Assembly: GCA_033060915.1 (NCBI GenBank)
Contig: CM065396.1
Location: 8,757,001 to 8,821,000 of the forward strand
DNA from: Euryodendron excelsum
Taxonomy: Eukaryota > Streptophyta > Magnoliopsida > Ericales > Pentaphylacaceae
Reading direction: 5' to 3'
DNA length: 64,000 nucleotides
Numbering within the stretch: the first letter of the stretch is position 1; every line of letters starts with the position of its first letter. A program made the position numbers and the translations under genes. Shown one piece after another: positions 11,899 through 24,098 of the stretch. The notes below the pieces were generated by a model that had not been told where the DNA came from, did no database searches, and worked only from the letters and a program-made list of their open reading frames with translations.

Positions 11899-11909
11899 CT
11901 ATAAATATA
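11899..11909 (+). promoter_or_regulatory. LTR core promoter TATA box (element A)
   Basis: CTATAAATATA in a GC-rich surround, conserved at the same place in all LTRs of the family. Transcription would start about 30 bp downstream, leaving some 5.6 kb of R-U5 in this LTR. The start site itself is inferred. Confidence 0.7.
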
Positions 11910-11987
11910 GAGCCTCCTCCAACGTGAAAAGGATCCCAAAATTCAATCTAAAAATCATATAATTCGATATACAGAGCTCGAACACTC

Positions 11988-12030
11988 CCTAAACCCTAGC
12001 CTCCTTAGGTTTTCCAAACCTAGCCTCCTA
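11988..12030 (+). promoter_or_regulatory. Telobox-like motif and AACCTAGCC repeats after the TATA box
   Basis: CCTAAACCCTAGCC at 11988-12001 matches the plant telobox (AAACCCTA), about 90 bp after the TATA box, followed by a related AAACCTAGCC. Three inverted copies of the motif are at the same place in LTR C (33897-33952). Teloboxes are known binding sites of TRB-type proteins; whether they act here is inference. Confidence 0.5.
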
Positions 12031-12589
12031 TACACTCCTATACACCCCCATACACTCATACACTAGCCTTCAACCCTCCTTTGAAGATTTGAAGAGCTGC
12101 AACCTAATGCTTGAAGACAACTCTTGAAGATTGAAGACAAAGATCAAGACGAAGGCTAAAGATTGAAGACAAGCAAGGCGCGCAAAATAAACAAGACATA
12201 CGGTAGGCTCCCTATTTAAATTTCCGCACTTCCCCCCTCTCTCTTCTCTCTCCTAACCCACTTGGGCTTTCTCTATTTTAATCCCCCATCTCTTCCACCC
12301 CCCCCCCTCTTTCTTTGTATGCTTGAAACAAGGGGATTCCCAGTCCATGTGTAGGATTGGGCTATTGGAAAGTCATCGTGTCGGGGGCTTTCTTCTAGTC
12401 TAACCAGAGACCAGGTGGGTCTGGCCCCCTTGATTATGTGGTGAAGCCTTAGCCTTGTATGTTTACGACCCCAAAATTGCATTGTGCATATCATGATCTT
12501 GCATCTTCCAAAAGTTATTTTCAAAGTCGTTTTCAAACTCGTTTTCAAAATTGCATCAAAATTCTCTTTTTCAAAAACATGTTTTCAAA

Positions 12590-15500
12590 ATCACAATCCT
12601 AGGGTGATTCTAGCCTTTTCATGGCTAGGGTTGCTTTAGGAAAGTGTTACATTTAAAGTGACCAATACGGTCTATATTTTCAAATCTTGTTGTTTTCAAA
12701 ACCGCTTTCCTAAAGTGGTTCTAGCCCTCTTATGGTTAGAATTGCTTTAGGAAAGTGAGATGTTTTTACACCTTCTAAAAACTCTCTTTTCAAAAAGTCT
12801 TTCTTCCTAAAAATCTCTTTTTCAACATACTTTCCTAAAACTCTCCTCTCCAAAATTGTTTTCAAAAACTCCCTTCCAAACTCTATTTTTTCCAAACTCC
12901 CTTTTTTCAACTCCTTCCCACAACGTTCTCTTCAAAGTCCACTTTCCAAAAACGTTCCCTAGGTTGCTTTCCTAGAAAAACTCCCTCCAAAAATCTTTCC
13001 CAAAAACTCTCTTTCCAAAATCTCCCTTCTAGAAACTCCCTCCTAGGATTTTCCTTCTAAAATCTTCGTTTCCAAAAACACACTTTCCAAAAACTCCACC
13101 CTAGGATTCTCTTCTAAAATCATTCGTTTTCAAAAACGCACCTTCCAAAAACTCTTTCCTTAGAGCCCAAGTCAAGCCCTAGAACTCAAAATTAGGAAAC
13201 CCTAATTTTCTTTCCAAAAATATGGTTTTCAAACCTTGCCCCAAACATAGGTTTCCAAAATCTCTCGTTTTCTACATCCAAAGTATACACATTTCCAAAA
13301 CCTTTTTTCTACGTCAAAATTCTACACTTCCAAACCAAGGGTTTCTAGAAATTTCTTTTTCTAAATCCTAACCAAATCAAATCTTCCCTTTAGGAAACCA
13401 AATCAAATCTTCCCGTTTAGGAAACTAGATCCTATCTTCCGTTTTTAGAAGCAAAATCAAATCTTCTCTTTTAGAAACAAAATCCAATCCCTTCCTAATC
13501 CAAATCTTTCCTAACTCAACTCCTTCCTAAACTTCTCCTTTCCTAAGCCTTAAGTTTCTAAAACTTGAACATAAAAGTCTTTTCTAAATTCTAAAACCCA
13601 ACTTCCTAATCTTTCCTAATTCACCTCTTTTCTAACTCTACCTCTTGCCAAATCTTAACTTTTCAAACCTAAGTTTTCAAATCTTTCTAAAACTCAAACA
13701 TTTCCTAATCTCAAGATTGTCTAAAACTAAAACTCTAAAACTTTCTAAATCCTAAACTTTCTAAACTCAAAACTTTCTTAATTCAAACCTTTTCTAAATC
13801 TTTCCTAATTTAAAATTTTTCTAAAATTCTAAGCTTTCCAAATTCAAAACTTTCTTAACTTGAAACTCTATAAATTCTAAACCTTTCTTAAACTAAACTT
13901 TCCTAATTTAAAACATTTCTAAATTCAACACTTTCCTATTTCAAAACCTTTCTTAAAACGAAACTTTCCAATTTTCAAAACTTCCCTATTTCAAAACATT
14001 CCAAATTCAAAACTGTCCTAAGTTGAAACTTTCCTAATTCCAAAACTTTCCTAAAATGACACTTTCCCAATTCGAAACTTTCCTAATCCGAATCTTTCCT
14101 AAATTCCAAGTTTCCAAATCTTTCAAGATCTTTCAAATCCAACATTCAAGTCCAACCTTCCTTAAACCTCAAGTCTTTCCTAAATCCTATCTTTCCTAAG
14201 TCTAGGTTTCCTAAACCTTCGTCTTTCCAAAACAAGTCCAAATCTATCTTTTCAAATCAAAGTCCAATCTTTTCCAAAAATTCCAAAATTCCAATTTTCA
14301 ATTCTCTACTCAAAGTTCAATCTCTCAATCTTCCAATTCAATTTCCAATTAAATCTCCTTCTTCAAATCAACTCTTCTATTTTCAATCAGACTCCGGTCC
14401 GAACTACGACTGACCTGATTCCTCCAAAAGGATACATACCTTCATAGGTGGGGTCCGGCCCCCTTGATTATGCGGTGAAGCCTTAGCCTTATATGTTCAC
14501 GACCCCAAAATTGCATTGTGCATATCATGATCTTGCATCTTCAAAAAATCGTTTTGAAAGTTGTTTTTCAAATCGTTTTCGAACTTGTTTTCAAAATTAC
14601 ATGAAAATCTCTTTTTTAAAAACTTATTTTCAAAATCACAATCCTAGAGTGATTCTAGCATTTTCATGGCTAGGATTGCTTTAAGAAAGTGTTACATTCA
14701 AAGTGACCAACATGGTCCATATTTTCAACCTTTGTTGTTTTCAAAACCACTTTCTTAAAGTGGTTCTAGCCCTCTTATGGCTAGAATCGCTTTAGGAAAG
14801 TGAGATATTTTTACACATTCTAAAAACTCTCTTTTCATAAAGTCTTTCTTCCTAAAAATCTCTTTTTCAACATACTTTCCTAAAACTCTCCTCTCCAAAA
14901 TTGTTTTCAAAAACTCCCTCCCAAAATCTATTTTTCCAAACTCCCTTTTTCAACTCCTTTCTAAAACGCTGTCTTCAAAGTCCACTTTCTAAAAACGTTC
15001 CCTAGGTTTCTTTCCTAGAAAACCTCTCTCTAAAAATCTTTTCAAAAACTCTCTTTCCAAAATCTTCCCTCTAGAAACGCCCTTCTAGGATTTCTTCTAA
15101 AACATTCGTTTCCAAAAACACATTTTCCAAAACTCTTCTTTAAAAAATCTCTTTCCAAAAATTTTATCTTCAAATTCACTTTCCAAAAACTCCTCCCTAA
15201 GATTCCCTTCTAGAAAACCTTCGTTTCCAAAAACGCACTTTCCAAAAACTCTTTCCTTAGAAGCCCAAGTCAAGCCCTAGAACTCACAATTAGGAAACCC
15301 TAATTTTCTTTCCAAAAACATGATTTTTAAACTTTGCCCCAAACCTAAGTTTCCAAAATCTCTTGTTTTTACATCCAAACTATACATGTTTCCAAAACCT
15401 GTTTTCTACGTCGAAACTATAGTTTTCCAAATCTAGGGTTTCTAGAATCTCCCTTTCCAAATCCTTGCCAAATCAAATCTTCCCTTTAGGAAATCAAGTC

Positions 15501-16960
15501 AAATCTTCCCGTTAGGAAACTAGATCCCGTCCTCCGTTTTTGGAAACGAAATCAAACTTTCTCTTTTAGAAACTAAATCCAATCCCTTCCTAATCCAAAC
15601 TTTTCTTAATTCAACTCCTTCCTAATTTCCTACCTTCTTAAACCATAAGTTTCTTAAACCTAAACTTTAAATCTTTCCTTAAATTTGAAAATCCAAATCT
15701 TTCCTAAATCGAATCCTTCCTAATCTTCTCATTTCCTAAATCTTAAGTTTCCAAAACTTGAACATAAAAATCTTTCCTAAATTTTAAAACTCAACTTTCA
15801 AATCTTTCCTAATTCAACCCTTTCCTAATTCTACCCTCTTTTCAAATCTTAACTTTTCAAACCTAAGTTTTCAAACGCTTCCTAAACTCAAATTTTTCCT
15901 AATCTCAAGATTTTCTAAAACTCTAAAACTTTTTAAATCCTAAACTTTCTAAATTTCAAATCTTTCCAATTTCAAATCTTTCTAAACTTTAAACTTTCCT
16001 AAAACTTTAAAACTTTCTTAATTCAAAACTTTCTCAAGTTAAATCTTTCTAAACTTCCAAACTTTCCAAATTCTAAACCTTCCAAAACTTCAACATCTTT
16101 CCAAATCTAAGACTTTTCTACACTCAAAACTTTTTTAATTCAAACATTTCCTAAATTGAAAACTTTCCTTTTTCAAACCTTTCCAAATTCAAACTTTCCT
16201 AAGTTGAAACTTGCCAATTTCAAAACTTTCCTAAACCTAAAACTTTCCTAAAATGAAAACTTTCTTAAACCTAAAACTTTCCTAATTTCGAAACTTTCCT
16301 AATTCGAAAACTTTCCTAAAATGAAACTTTCCTAATTTGAAAACTTTCCTAAATCGGACCTTTCCTAATTCAAACATTTCCTAAATCTAATCTTTCCTAA
16401 TCTCCTAAACCTTCCAAGTCGAGTCAAATCTTTCCTAAGTCTCTTTCCTAAGTCTAAGTTTCCTAAACCTTCGTCTTTTCAAAATAAGTCTAAATCTCTC
16501 TTCCAAGTTCTACTTTTTCAAATCAAAATTCAATCTTTTCAATTCCAAAATTCCAAATTCCAATTTTCAATCCTCTATTCAAAGTTCAATTTCTCAATTT
16601 TCTAATCCAATTTTCAATTCAATCTCTTTCTTCCAATCCAACCTTCTATTTTCAATCGGACTCTTGTCCGAACTACGACTGACCTGATTTCCCCAAAGGG
16701 ATACGTAGGCAACCTTCATAGGTGCGGTCACAACACTTTTCAAACTTTCAATTCCACCCTCATGGGTATGGTCTCCACATTTTTGAAATTTTCAATTCCA
16801 CAACTTCTTTCAAATTTCTGTCTTCATATTTTTCAAATCTCAAATTCCAATCTATTTTCAAAATTCCAATTTCAAATTTCTATTTCTAATTTCTCAAACT
16901 TTCCAATTTCAAATCAATCTCTTTCCAAATCTATCTTCCACCTTCCCTCTTCTATTGCAC
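12590..16960. repeat. Low-complexity R-U5 leader of the element A 3' LTR, partly duplicated
   Basis: Several kilobases built of short degenerate units (AAACTTTCCTAATTC-like, about 14-16 bp) with C and T but few G on this strand. The block 12415-14440 is repeated with divergence as 14441-16716; the junction is near 14436, where GGATACATA passes directly into CCTTCATAGGTGGGG. Equivalent stretches are 19680-21560, 31180-33230, 44930-46990, 51530-53640 and, in another form, 26400-27080. Open frames in them are compositional artefacts. Confidence 0.8.
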
Positions 16961-17505
16961 TTACATATCATGCATCATAATAAACATTGTTTTTCAAAGT
17001 AAATAAGATTGGACATTGGTTAGTTAAAGACTCTCATAGGTGAATCTAGGGTAGATTGACATGTATGTACCGAAAGGGCGGGGTAGGGTGATGGCTTAGT
17101 GCATCTTCCCTATACGTAACCAACCTCCGAACCTAGATCACTGATTTCAAGGACCAAAAATGAGTTATTTTTCTAAAAAGGGCTAAATATTTCCCAAAGG
17201 TTGCCAAACAACCTGTTTTCCTTAAAAACCCACTCTTAAGGAGATATTTTCAAAATCGTTTTTCAAAAACCCTAAGTGTAGTCTTCGGATTATTCTTAGT
17301 TTTTAGGTGACCTAACTCACTTTAATCAAGTTAGGTGGCGACTCCAAATCGTTTTCAAAAGCTCTTTATTCAAATATATTTTCAATTCAAACCTAGTCAC
17401 ACTCATTCTTCTAGGAGGGTGAGTTCTAACGAGAGAGTACAACATTTTTCCCGCTTGTGTGAGTATTCCTCGAGTGCGAAAAATCTGGGCGCAACAATGT
17501 TCTGA

Positions 17506-17634
17506 AACATAGACTTCCATCACATTCCTCACATAAAGAATAGCTTTGCTGATGCCTTGGCCACCTTGGCTGCCATCAAGGTAGACAATGGAATTGAGAT
17601 CCCGCCATGGGATGATGAAAGCACCTGCTCACAT
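17506..17634 (+). pseudogene. Ty3/gypsy pol fragment: C-terminal end of RNase H (remnant G)
   Basis: The plus-strand frame reads NIDFHHIPHIKNSFADALAT followed by LAAIKVDNG and IPPWDDE. HIPR.N..ADALATLA is the well-known end of the RNase H domain in Tat-like Ty3/gypsy polyproteins, where it precedes the integrase linker. An in-frame stop lies just upstream at 17503-17505, then the end of element A's LTR, so A interrupts the gene. Downstream the frame runs into repeats at about 17640. It shows that element G belonged to a pol-bearing lineage, unlike C/D and H. Confidence 0.7.
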
Positions 17635-17639
17635 CTCCA

Positions 17640-19135
17640 TGCTAGGTTAATCTTTCACAGCTATCTTGATCTGGTTGTATCCCAAAAATCCAAAAATCCC
17701 AAAAAGGTTAATCTTTCACAGCTATCTTTCACTACTCTAGCTGCAGCCATCAAGATAGCTTTCATCATCCCATGGAAGGCGACCTCCGCAATTAATGAAG
17801 AGAGTATCTTTTACAGCTCTTATCATCTTCTTTTACCTTTTATGATAGAGTCTGAATTTGCATAATGGAAGTTCTACAGAATAAGCAGTGCAATCCAAAA
17901 TGAAGAGAGGCCATCATTCTTGTCCCCATACAATTTGAAAAACAGCCATTGTAAAACCCATTTGAGCCATTTTATTTCCATTCAAAAAGTATCCACCCAG
18001 CCTTTAGACCGCCACCCACATTGGGCTAAAAAAAAAAAAAGCCAGCTATGCTTAAAAAAAATGAAAAAGAAAAAAAAGGGGTGGCCAACTACTGCAAGCA
18101 AAAGTATAGAAATTCCTCCCTAAAGAGTCTAAGGCAAAAAGCCAACTTAAAGAAAGCAGTCTTAGGCCTAGACCCTAAAGTAGAACAATAGGTTGGAGCC
18201 TCTACCCTTTTCTTTCAAAAAACCCATGAAACCAAACCCATAATATAACCTCGATAAAGCCCTTTTTGATTGGAATAGACTGCTCAGTTCAAAAGAGCTC
18301 CTCACAAGAAAGGAAGACGATGCTTAAAAAGGGTGAAGGAGATGGTAGGAACATGTCTTATGCCTTCTGAACTCCTGTCTCTTAAAAAAAAAAAAAGATG
18401 AAGCATAACCTCGAGGAAATGATGAAAACCTAAAAGGGCGTCATGGGTAAAAAAGTAGGGGTATGGCAAGATACGAAGTTGCTGACTGGGTGAAAGCCTG
18501 TAAAGGGCAGCTTAGTGCAACAATGGCAGGGTTGGTGTTAGTGAAAACCTGCAAAGGCACTAGTAGCAAAACGAGCTAAAAAAAATAAAAAAAAATCCTC
18601 CAACTCTGAATCTTGGTTCTCAGTAAAGATATTCCAAAGTGTCGATAGTTAAAATTAGATAAAGAAGTCACAGGGACCATGGAAAGGCATTCTCGAGATT
18701 GGCTAGGCATAGCAAAAGAAGAAGGGAAGTTTTGTAAAGAACATTCTAAATAAGACCTGTCAAGTCACCAAAAAAAATTAGTGAATCATAATGTTGTACT
18801 AACTCTGCAGGGAAAAGCTTATTCAAAAGCCAAAAAGCCTACGAATGGTGTAAATTATTTGTTAACAAAACAAACTAAAGAAACTGCTCTCTCAAAATTG
18901 CAGGAACTCAGGGATATAATCCTGGATGGATAACGGGAAGTGAGAACAATATGATCCCCATCATGATCAGAAGAAAAATCAAATGAAAAGGTAAGATCCA
19001 TCCATTATTAGCTGCTCCAACATGTGATGGCCTCGCCGCCTTAGCAGACAAAAGGGCAATCCCATGAGTCGTCTGCAACCGCTTCCTCACGCAAGAAGCA
19101 CCGAGACTGCCCTCACTGCACAAAGCATCAGCCAG
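17640..19135 (+). repeat. Remnant G internal region with degenerate repeats
   Basis: Contains a short duplication of AGGTTAATCTTTCACAGCTATC (17644 and 17705), then units like those of element A's internal repeats: the CACATTGGG core at about 18017, and GGAGCCTCTACCC..AACCTCGATAAAGCC at 18190-18290. Positions 18360-19135 hold no recognisable gene. A minus-strand frame (18908-19180) ending in a hydrophobic stretch crosses into the solo LTR and is not credible as one gene. The sequence continues at 23860 on the other side of solo LTR B. Confidence 0.5.
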
Positions 19136-19140
19136 TTGTG
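19136..19140. other. Target-site duplication, left copy (solo LTR B)
   Basis: TTGTG immediately before TGTCGCGCCC; an identical TTGTG stands at 23855-23859 immediately after the other LTR end. Confidence 0.85.
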
Positions 19141-22100
19141 TGTCGCGCCCAGATTTTTGGCACTCAAGGAATACACACACAAGCGGGAAAAATATTGTAC
19201 TCTCTCGTTAGAACTCATCCTCCTAGAAGAATGAGTACGACTAGGCTTGAATGGGAAATTGATTTAAATAAAGGGCTTTTGAAAAACATTTGGAATCGCT
19301 ACCTAACTTGATTAAGGTGAGTTAGGTCACTTAAAAACTAAGCACAATCCGAAGACTGCACTTAGGGTTTTTGAAAATGATTTTAAAAATACTTTCTCAA
19401 GAGAGGGTTTTTAAGAAAATAGGTTGTTTGGCAACCTTTAGAAAATATTTAAGCCCTTTTTTGAAAATAACTCCATTTGGTCTTTCGAGAACAGTGATCC
19501 TAAGTTCGGAGGTTAGTTACGTGTAGGGAAAACCTACTAAGCCATCACCCTACCCCGCCCTTGCAGTACCTACATGTCTATTCACCCTAGATTCACCCAA
19601 TAAAGCCTTCGATTAACAAATGTCCAATTCTATCTACTTTAGAAAAGAATGTTTAAAAGAATAATGCATGAGATGCAAGTGCAAGAAAAAATTTGAAAAT
19701 AAATTTGGAAATAGATTTGAAAAGAAAGAGATGGAAGTTTGAAATTGGAACGAAAGTTTTAGAAATTGAAATTGAAGATTTGAAAATAGATTTTTGGAAT
19801 TGAAAATTTGGAAATAGATTATAGAATTGGAGATTTGAAAAGAGTTATGGAATTGGAGTTTTGAAAAAAGTTATGGAAATAAAAGCTTGAAAAAGGTTGT
19901 GACCGCACCCATGAGGGTTACCTATGTATCCTTTTGGAGGAATCAGGTCAGTCGTAGTTTGAATAAGAGTCCGATAGAAAATAGAAGGTTTTGATTTGAA
20001 AAAAGAGTTTGATTGGAAAAAGGAGTTTGATTTGAACTTAGAATAGAAGATTGGAAATTGAAAATTGGAATTGAAAAGATTAGACTTTGATTTGGAAAGA
20101 TTGAGGTCTAGGAAACCTAAACTTAGGAAGATAGGATTTAGGAATGACTTGAGTTTTAGAAATATTTGACTTGAATGTTGGACTTGGAAGATTAGGGAAA
20201 GATTGGATTTTGGAAAGGTTCGAATTAGGAAAGTTCCGTTTTAGAAAAGTTTCATTTTAGGAAAGTTTTGGTTTAGGAAAGTTTTTAAATTAGGAAAGTT
20301 TTGATATTGGAAAGTTTTATTTTAGGAAAGATTCGAGTTAGGAAAATTTCGATTTGGAAATATTTTGAAATAGGAAAGTTTGATTTAAGGAATATTTGAA
20401 AGTTGGAAAGTTTAGAATTTAGAAAGTTTAGGATTTGGAAAAATTTGAAGTTTGAGTTTTGGAAATATTTGAAATTAAAAAATGTTTGAGTTTAAGAAAG
20501 ATTTGAAGATTTAGATTTGGAAAGTTGAAATTTGGAAAGGTGCGGAATTAAGAAAGGTTGGAATTAGAGAAAATTTGGAAGCTTAAAGTTGAAGAAAAGA
20601 TTTGAAATTCAACTTTTGGAAACTTAAGATTTAGGAAAGTAAGAGATTAGGAAGGATTTGAATTAGGAAAGATTTGGATTTTGTTTCTAAGAAGAAGTGT
20701 TTTGATTTTGTTTCCAAAAACGGAGGATTGGATCTAATTTTCTAAATGGGAGATTGGATTTGGTTTCCTAAAGGGAAAATTGGATTTGGCATGGATTTAG
20801 AAGGTGAAGTTTTAGAAATCCTAGACTTGGAAGACTATAGTTTTGATGTAAAAAATATGTTTTAGAAACCTAACGTTTGAGGCCAAAATAGGGAATTGGA
20901 AATCATATTTTTTGGAAGGAAAATTAGGGTTTTCTAATTGTTGACTCTAGGGCTTGACTTGGACTCCAAGGAAAGGGACTTTTGGAAAGTGAGTTTTTGG
21001 AAAGGAAAATTAGGGTTTCCTAATTGTTGGCTCTAGGGCTTGACTTGGGCTCCAAGGAAAGGGACTTTTGGAAAATGAGTTTTTGGAAAGGAAGATCTAA
21101 AAAGAGTTTTTAGAAAGTGAACTTTGAAAAGAGAGTTTTTCGAAAGAAATTTTGGAAAGTAAAACTTTGAGAGAGTTTTTGGAAAGAAAGGTTTTGGAAG
21201 GAGATCTTAAAAAAGGAGTTTTTTTGGAAAGTGACTTTTGAAAAGAGAGTTTTTAAAAAATAAATTTTTTTAAGGGAGTTTTTAGAAAACAATTTTAGAA
21301 AGGAATATTTGAAAAGGAGATTGGAGAAAGTTTTTAGAAAGTATGTTAGAAAAGGGGTTTTTTTAGAAAGAGAGATTTAAAAAGAGAGTTTTTAGAAAGT
21401 TCATTAAAAATATCTCACTTCCCTAAAGCAATTCTAACCATAAGAAGGTTAGAACCACTTTAAGATAGCAGTTTTAAAAGCAACAATGATTTTGAAAATA
21501 TGGACCATATCGGTCACTTTAAATGTAACACTTTCCTAAACCAACCCTAGCCATGGAAAGATTAGAATCACCCTAGGATTGTGATTTTGAAAACAAGTTT
21601 TGAAGAAGAAGATTTAACGCACATTTTGAAAACGGTTTTGATGTAAATTTTGAAAACAAGTTGAAAAACGAATTTTGGAGGAATGCAAGATCATGATATG
21701 CATAATGCAAGTTGGGGTCGTGAACATATAAGGTTAAGGCTTCACTACATAATCATGGGGGTCGAACCCATGTGGTCTCCGGTTAGACTAAGAGAAAGCC
21801 CTCGACACGGTGACTCTCAATAGCCTAATCCTACACATGGACCGGGAAGTCCCTTGTTTCAAGCATGTAAGGGGGGGGGGGAAAGAAGATGGGGGATTAA
21901 AATAGAAGAAAACCCAAGTGGGTTCAGAGAGAGGAGAGAGGGGGGAGTTGTGTAAACGTAAATAGGAAGTCTACCTTGTGTCTTCTTTATTCGTTTTGTA
22001 TTACTTGCTTGCTTTGCTTTGGTCCTCGCTTCGCTTTGCGTCAGTCTTCAAAGGCTGTCTTGATCTTCAAGAGCTTCAGATTGCAGCACTTCAAGTCTTC

Positions 22101-23854
22101 AATGGAGGCTTTTGAGGCTAGTATAGAAGTGCATATGAGTGTATGGGAGCTAGGGTTTGTGTATGGAGGCTAGGGTTTGGGTTAACCTAAAGAAGACTAG
22201 GGTTTAGGGAGGCTACGAGCTTTGTATATCGAAGAGGGAAGTTTTTAGACTGAATTTTTGGACCTTTTTCACGCTGGAGGAGGCTCTGTATTTATAGACA
22301 GAGGAATGACCCGGCGCCTATTGTAGTGGCGTTAGGCCAAAAATTACATTGGCTCCTACTGGCGCCAAGCCATTTTTTGGCTTGGCAGCGCCAGCTAATT
22401 AGAAAATGTTTAAGGTCAGCAAGCAACGTATCTTCAAAAGATTTGGGTGCTTGTACTAGTGACTACCATGCAATTTTTAGCCTGGCTTCACTAGAAGTGA
22501 CTCCGGAAGGTCCGGGAATGATTTAGAAAACTGAGAATGGCCCGGAAGGCTGGAAAGGAATAGGAACCCTTAGAATAGAGTCATGGAGGCAATAAACTTG
22601 AAAAATGATAACAGGATGTGTTGGAAGGGTTGACTAGGCCATCAGGGGCAAATCGGTCAATTGGGACGGAAAGCTGCCGGGATGGACTCTGAATATCCCG
22701 GAAGAAGACTTGAGAGCCTTGAAACATTAACCGCAATGTTCTAGGAGGTTACCGGTTTGATACCCAGAGCCGGTGTGGTCGGAAAAGGAGATCGGCCCAC
22801 TAGGGGCAAAACGATCATTTTGCACTAAGTTTGCCAGAACTGACTCGGAATTATCTAGAAATGTATCAAAAGGCCAGGGATACTATAAGAAGCATTTTTG
22901 GAGAGTTACCGGTTTAATAGCTAGAGGCGGTATGGTTCTTGGGGCGTTCGAATGCTTAGGGGCAAAATAGTCATCTTGATCGGAATGTCTCGGAATTGAC
23001 CCGAAACTGACTAGAAGGCGCCTAATCATGCCGGATTGTCTTTAAGATAATCATGGAAGGGTAGACTTATCGTTTTGAGGACTTAGGTACTGTCTCGAGA
23101 AACGTGCCAAAAATGGCCCTAGGGGCAGTTTGGTCATTTTTCATCGAAGTGGGCTAGCAGGCACCGGTGTTGACTTAGGTTTTGAGTGTTTCCGTCACTT
23201 TGACGGCAGTCCAGTGATATAGGGGTTTGCTGGCAATTTCCTATATCGACCTGTTTACGAGTGTTTCTGCCACTCTGGTGGTTGCGATGTTTACGAGTAT
23301 TTCCGTTACTCTACCGAGTCGTGATCATTCCAGAGACTACCTAATCTTTGAAAGTTGCTAGGTGGACTTAGCGCCTGAGGAATCAATTTTCTTGGAAGGC
23401 ATGCCAAAATGGACATTTCTACATTAGCGGGCTAGCAGGCACAAAAGGTGGACCGTTCTACCATCTCGGGGACTTGGGGTATCGTCCCGGTTGACGGGTT
23501 TGAAGGGACTTACCATTCCGAAGAGTTTCTTTGGAAACGTGCTAGACAGGATGGACTTACTGCATCGAGAAATCAACTTTCTCGAGTGTGCCGGATTTAA
23601 TTAGAATTGAAATTGGACTGGAAAAGGGGACTTACCGTCTTCGAGAAGACGTGCCAATTGGAGTTGGACCGAACAATGCCCCCAAGGGTATTTTGGTCAT
23701 TTTGCCTTTATTTGGGCCCAAAGGGCCCGCGAAGCGATTGATTGACGGGATTAAACCTAGAAAATTGAGTTGACTCAGAATATGTCCATATTGACTTGAA
23801 TACAAGTCTGGACGGATTGGAGATTGCCGAGCAAGCAAAAATGGGGTGCTTACA
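19141..23854 (-). mobile_element. Solo LTR B (4.7 kb) inserted into remnant G
   Basis: On the minus strand it starts TGTAAGCACC and ends GGGCGCGACA. It is flanked by the perfect 5-bp duplication TTGTG, and neither side has a PBS or PPT, so it is a solo LTR left after recombination between the two LTRs of an element. Inside, on the minus strand: two to three worn 81-bp-type units (about 23480-23660), the about 175-bp units (22530-22980), GGCGCC hairpins (22311-22395), the TATA box (22287-22297) and the low-complexity leader (19680-21560). Confidence 0.9.
22287..22297 (-). promoter_or_regulatory. LTR TATA box (solo LTR B)
   Basis: Reads CTATAAATACA on the minus strand, at the same place relative to the GGCGCC hairpins as in the other LTRs. 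Confidence 0.6.
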
Positions 23855-23859
23855 TTGTG
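23855..23859. other. Target-site duplication, right copy (solo LTR B)
   Basis: TTGTG, identical to 19136-19140. The sequence resumes in the 3' internal part of remnant G. Confidence 0.85.
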
Positions 23860-24098
23860 CAAGAAGAAACCTAAGCCTGGTGCCACTATAAGTGGCGCAC
23901 AGCCAAGCTAGGCCTTGCCTCGGCCTTTTACCAGCCAAAACTAGTTTTAAATGTTCTGTTGACCTCAGTTTTAAGCTTCAACCTCTAGTTTCAAAATTTC
24001 AAACCTTCGATCCCTTCGACCACCTCGCGACCTTCATTGGGTACTCACTTTATCGTTTTCTGCCTTCAACAGGTAAAGACAGAAAAAGAGGGGCAGTT
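23860..24098 (+). other. Remnant G: 3' end of internal region and PPT
   Basis: Aligns with 9405-9678 of element A: AAGCCTGGTGCCACTATAAGTGGCGC hairpin remains, then TCATTGGGTACTCACTTTATCG and finally GTAAAGACAGAAAAAGAGGGGCAGT (PPT) directly before the LTR at 24099. No coding sequence. Confidence 0.7.

Larger units (their letters stand above)
9679..17496 (+). mobile_element. Element A 3' LTR (7.8 kb, enlarged)
   Basis: Starts TGTAAGCACCCC right after the PPT and ends GGGCGCAACA. Other LTRs of this main group in the window are 4.7-5.2 kb; this one is 7.8 kb because about 2.0-2.3 kb of the R-U5 region is present twice (12415-14440 and 14441-16716). The first copy closely resembles the 5' LTR, while 14441-17496 is visibly more diverged, so the right part may come from another family member. 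Internal order: 81-bp array, a block with interrupted CTCACAAA motifs (10815-10960), about 175-bp units, hairpin, TATA box, teloboxes, low-complexity leader, conserved end. Confidence 0.85.

Noticed and set aside
17326..17532. 68-codon minus-strand frame at the LTR end
   Set aside because: Antisense reading of the conserved LTR terminus; a similar frame at 50902-51132 has the same origin.
18908..19180. 90-codon minus-strand frame with a hydrophobic C-terminus
   Set aside because: It starts inside solo LTR B and crosses the insertion junction at 19140, so it cannot be an original gene.
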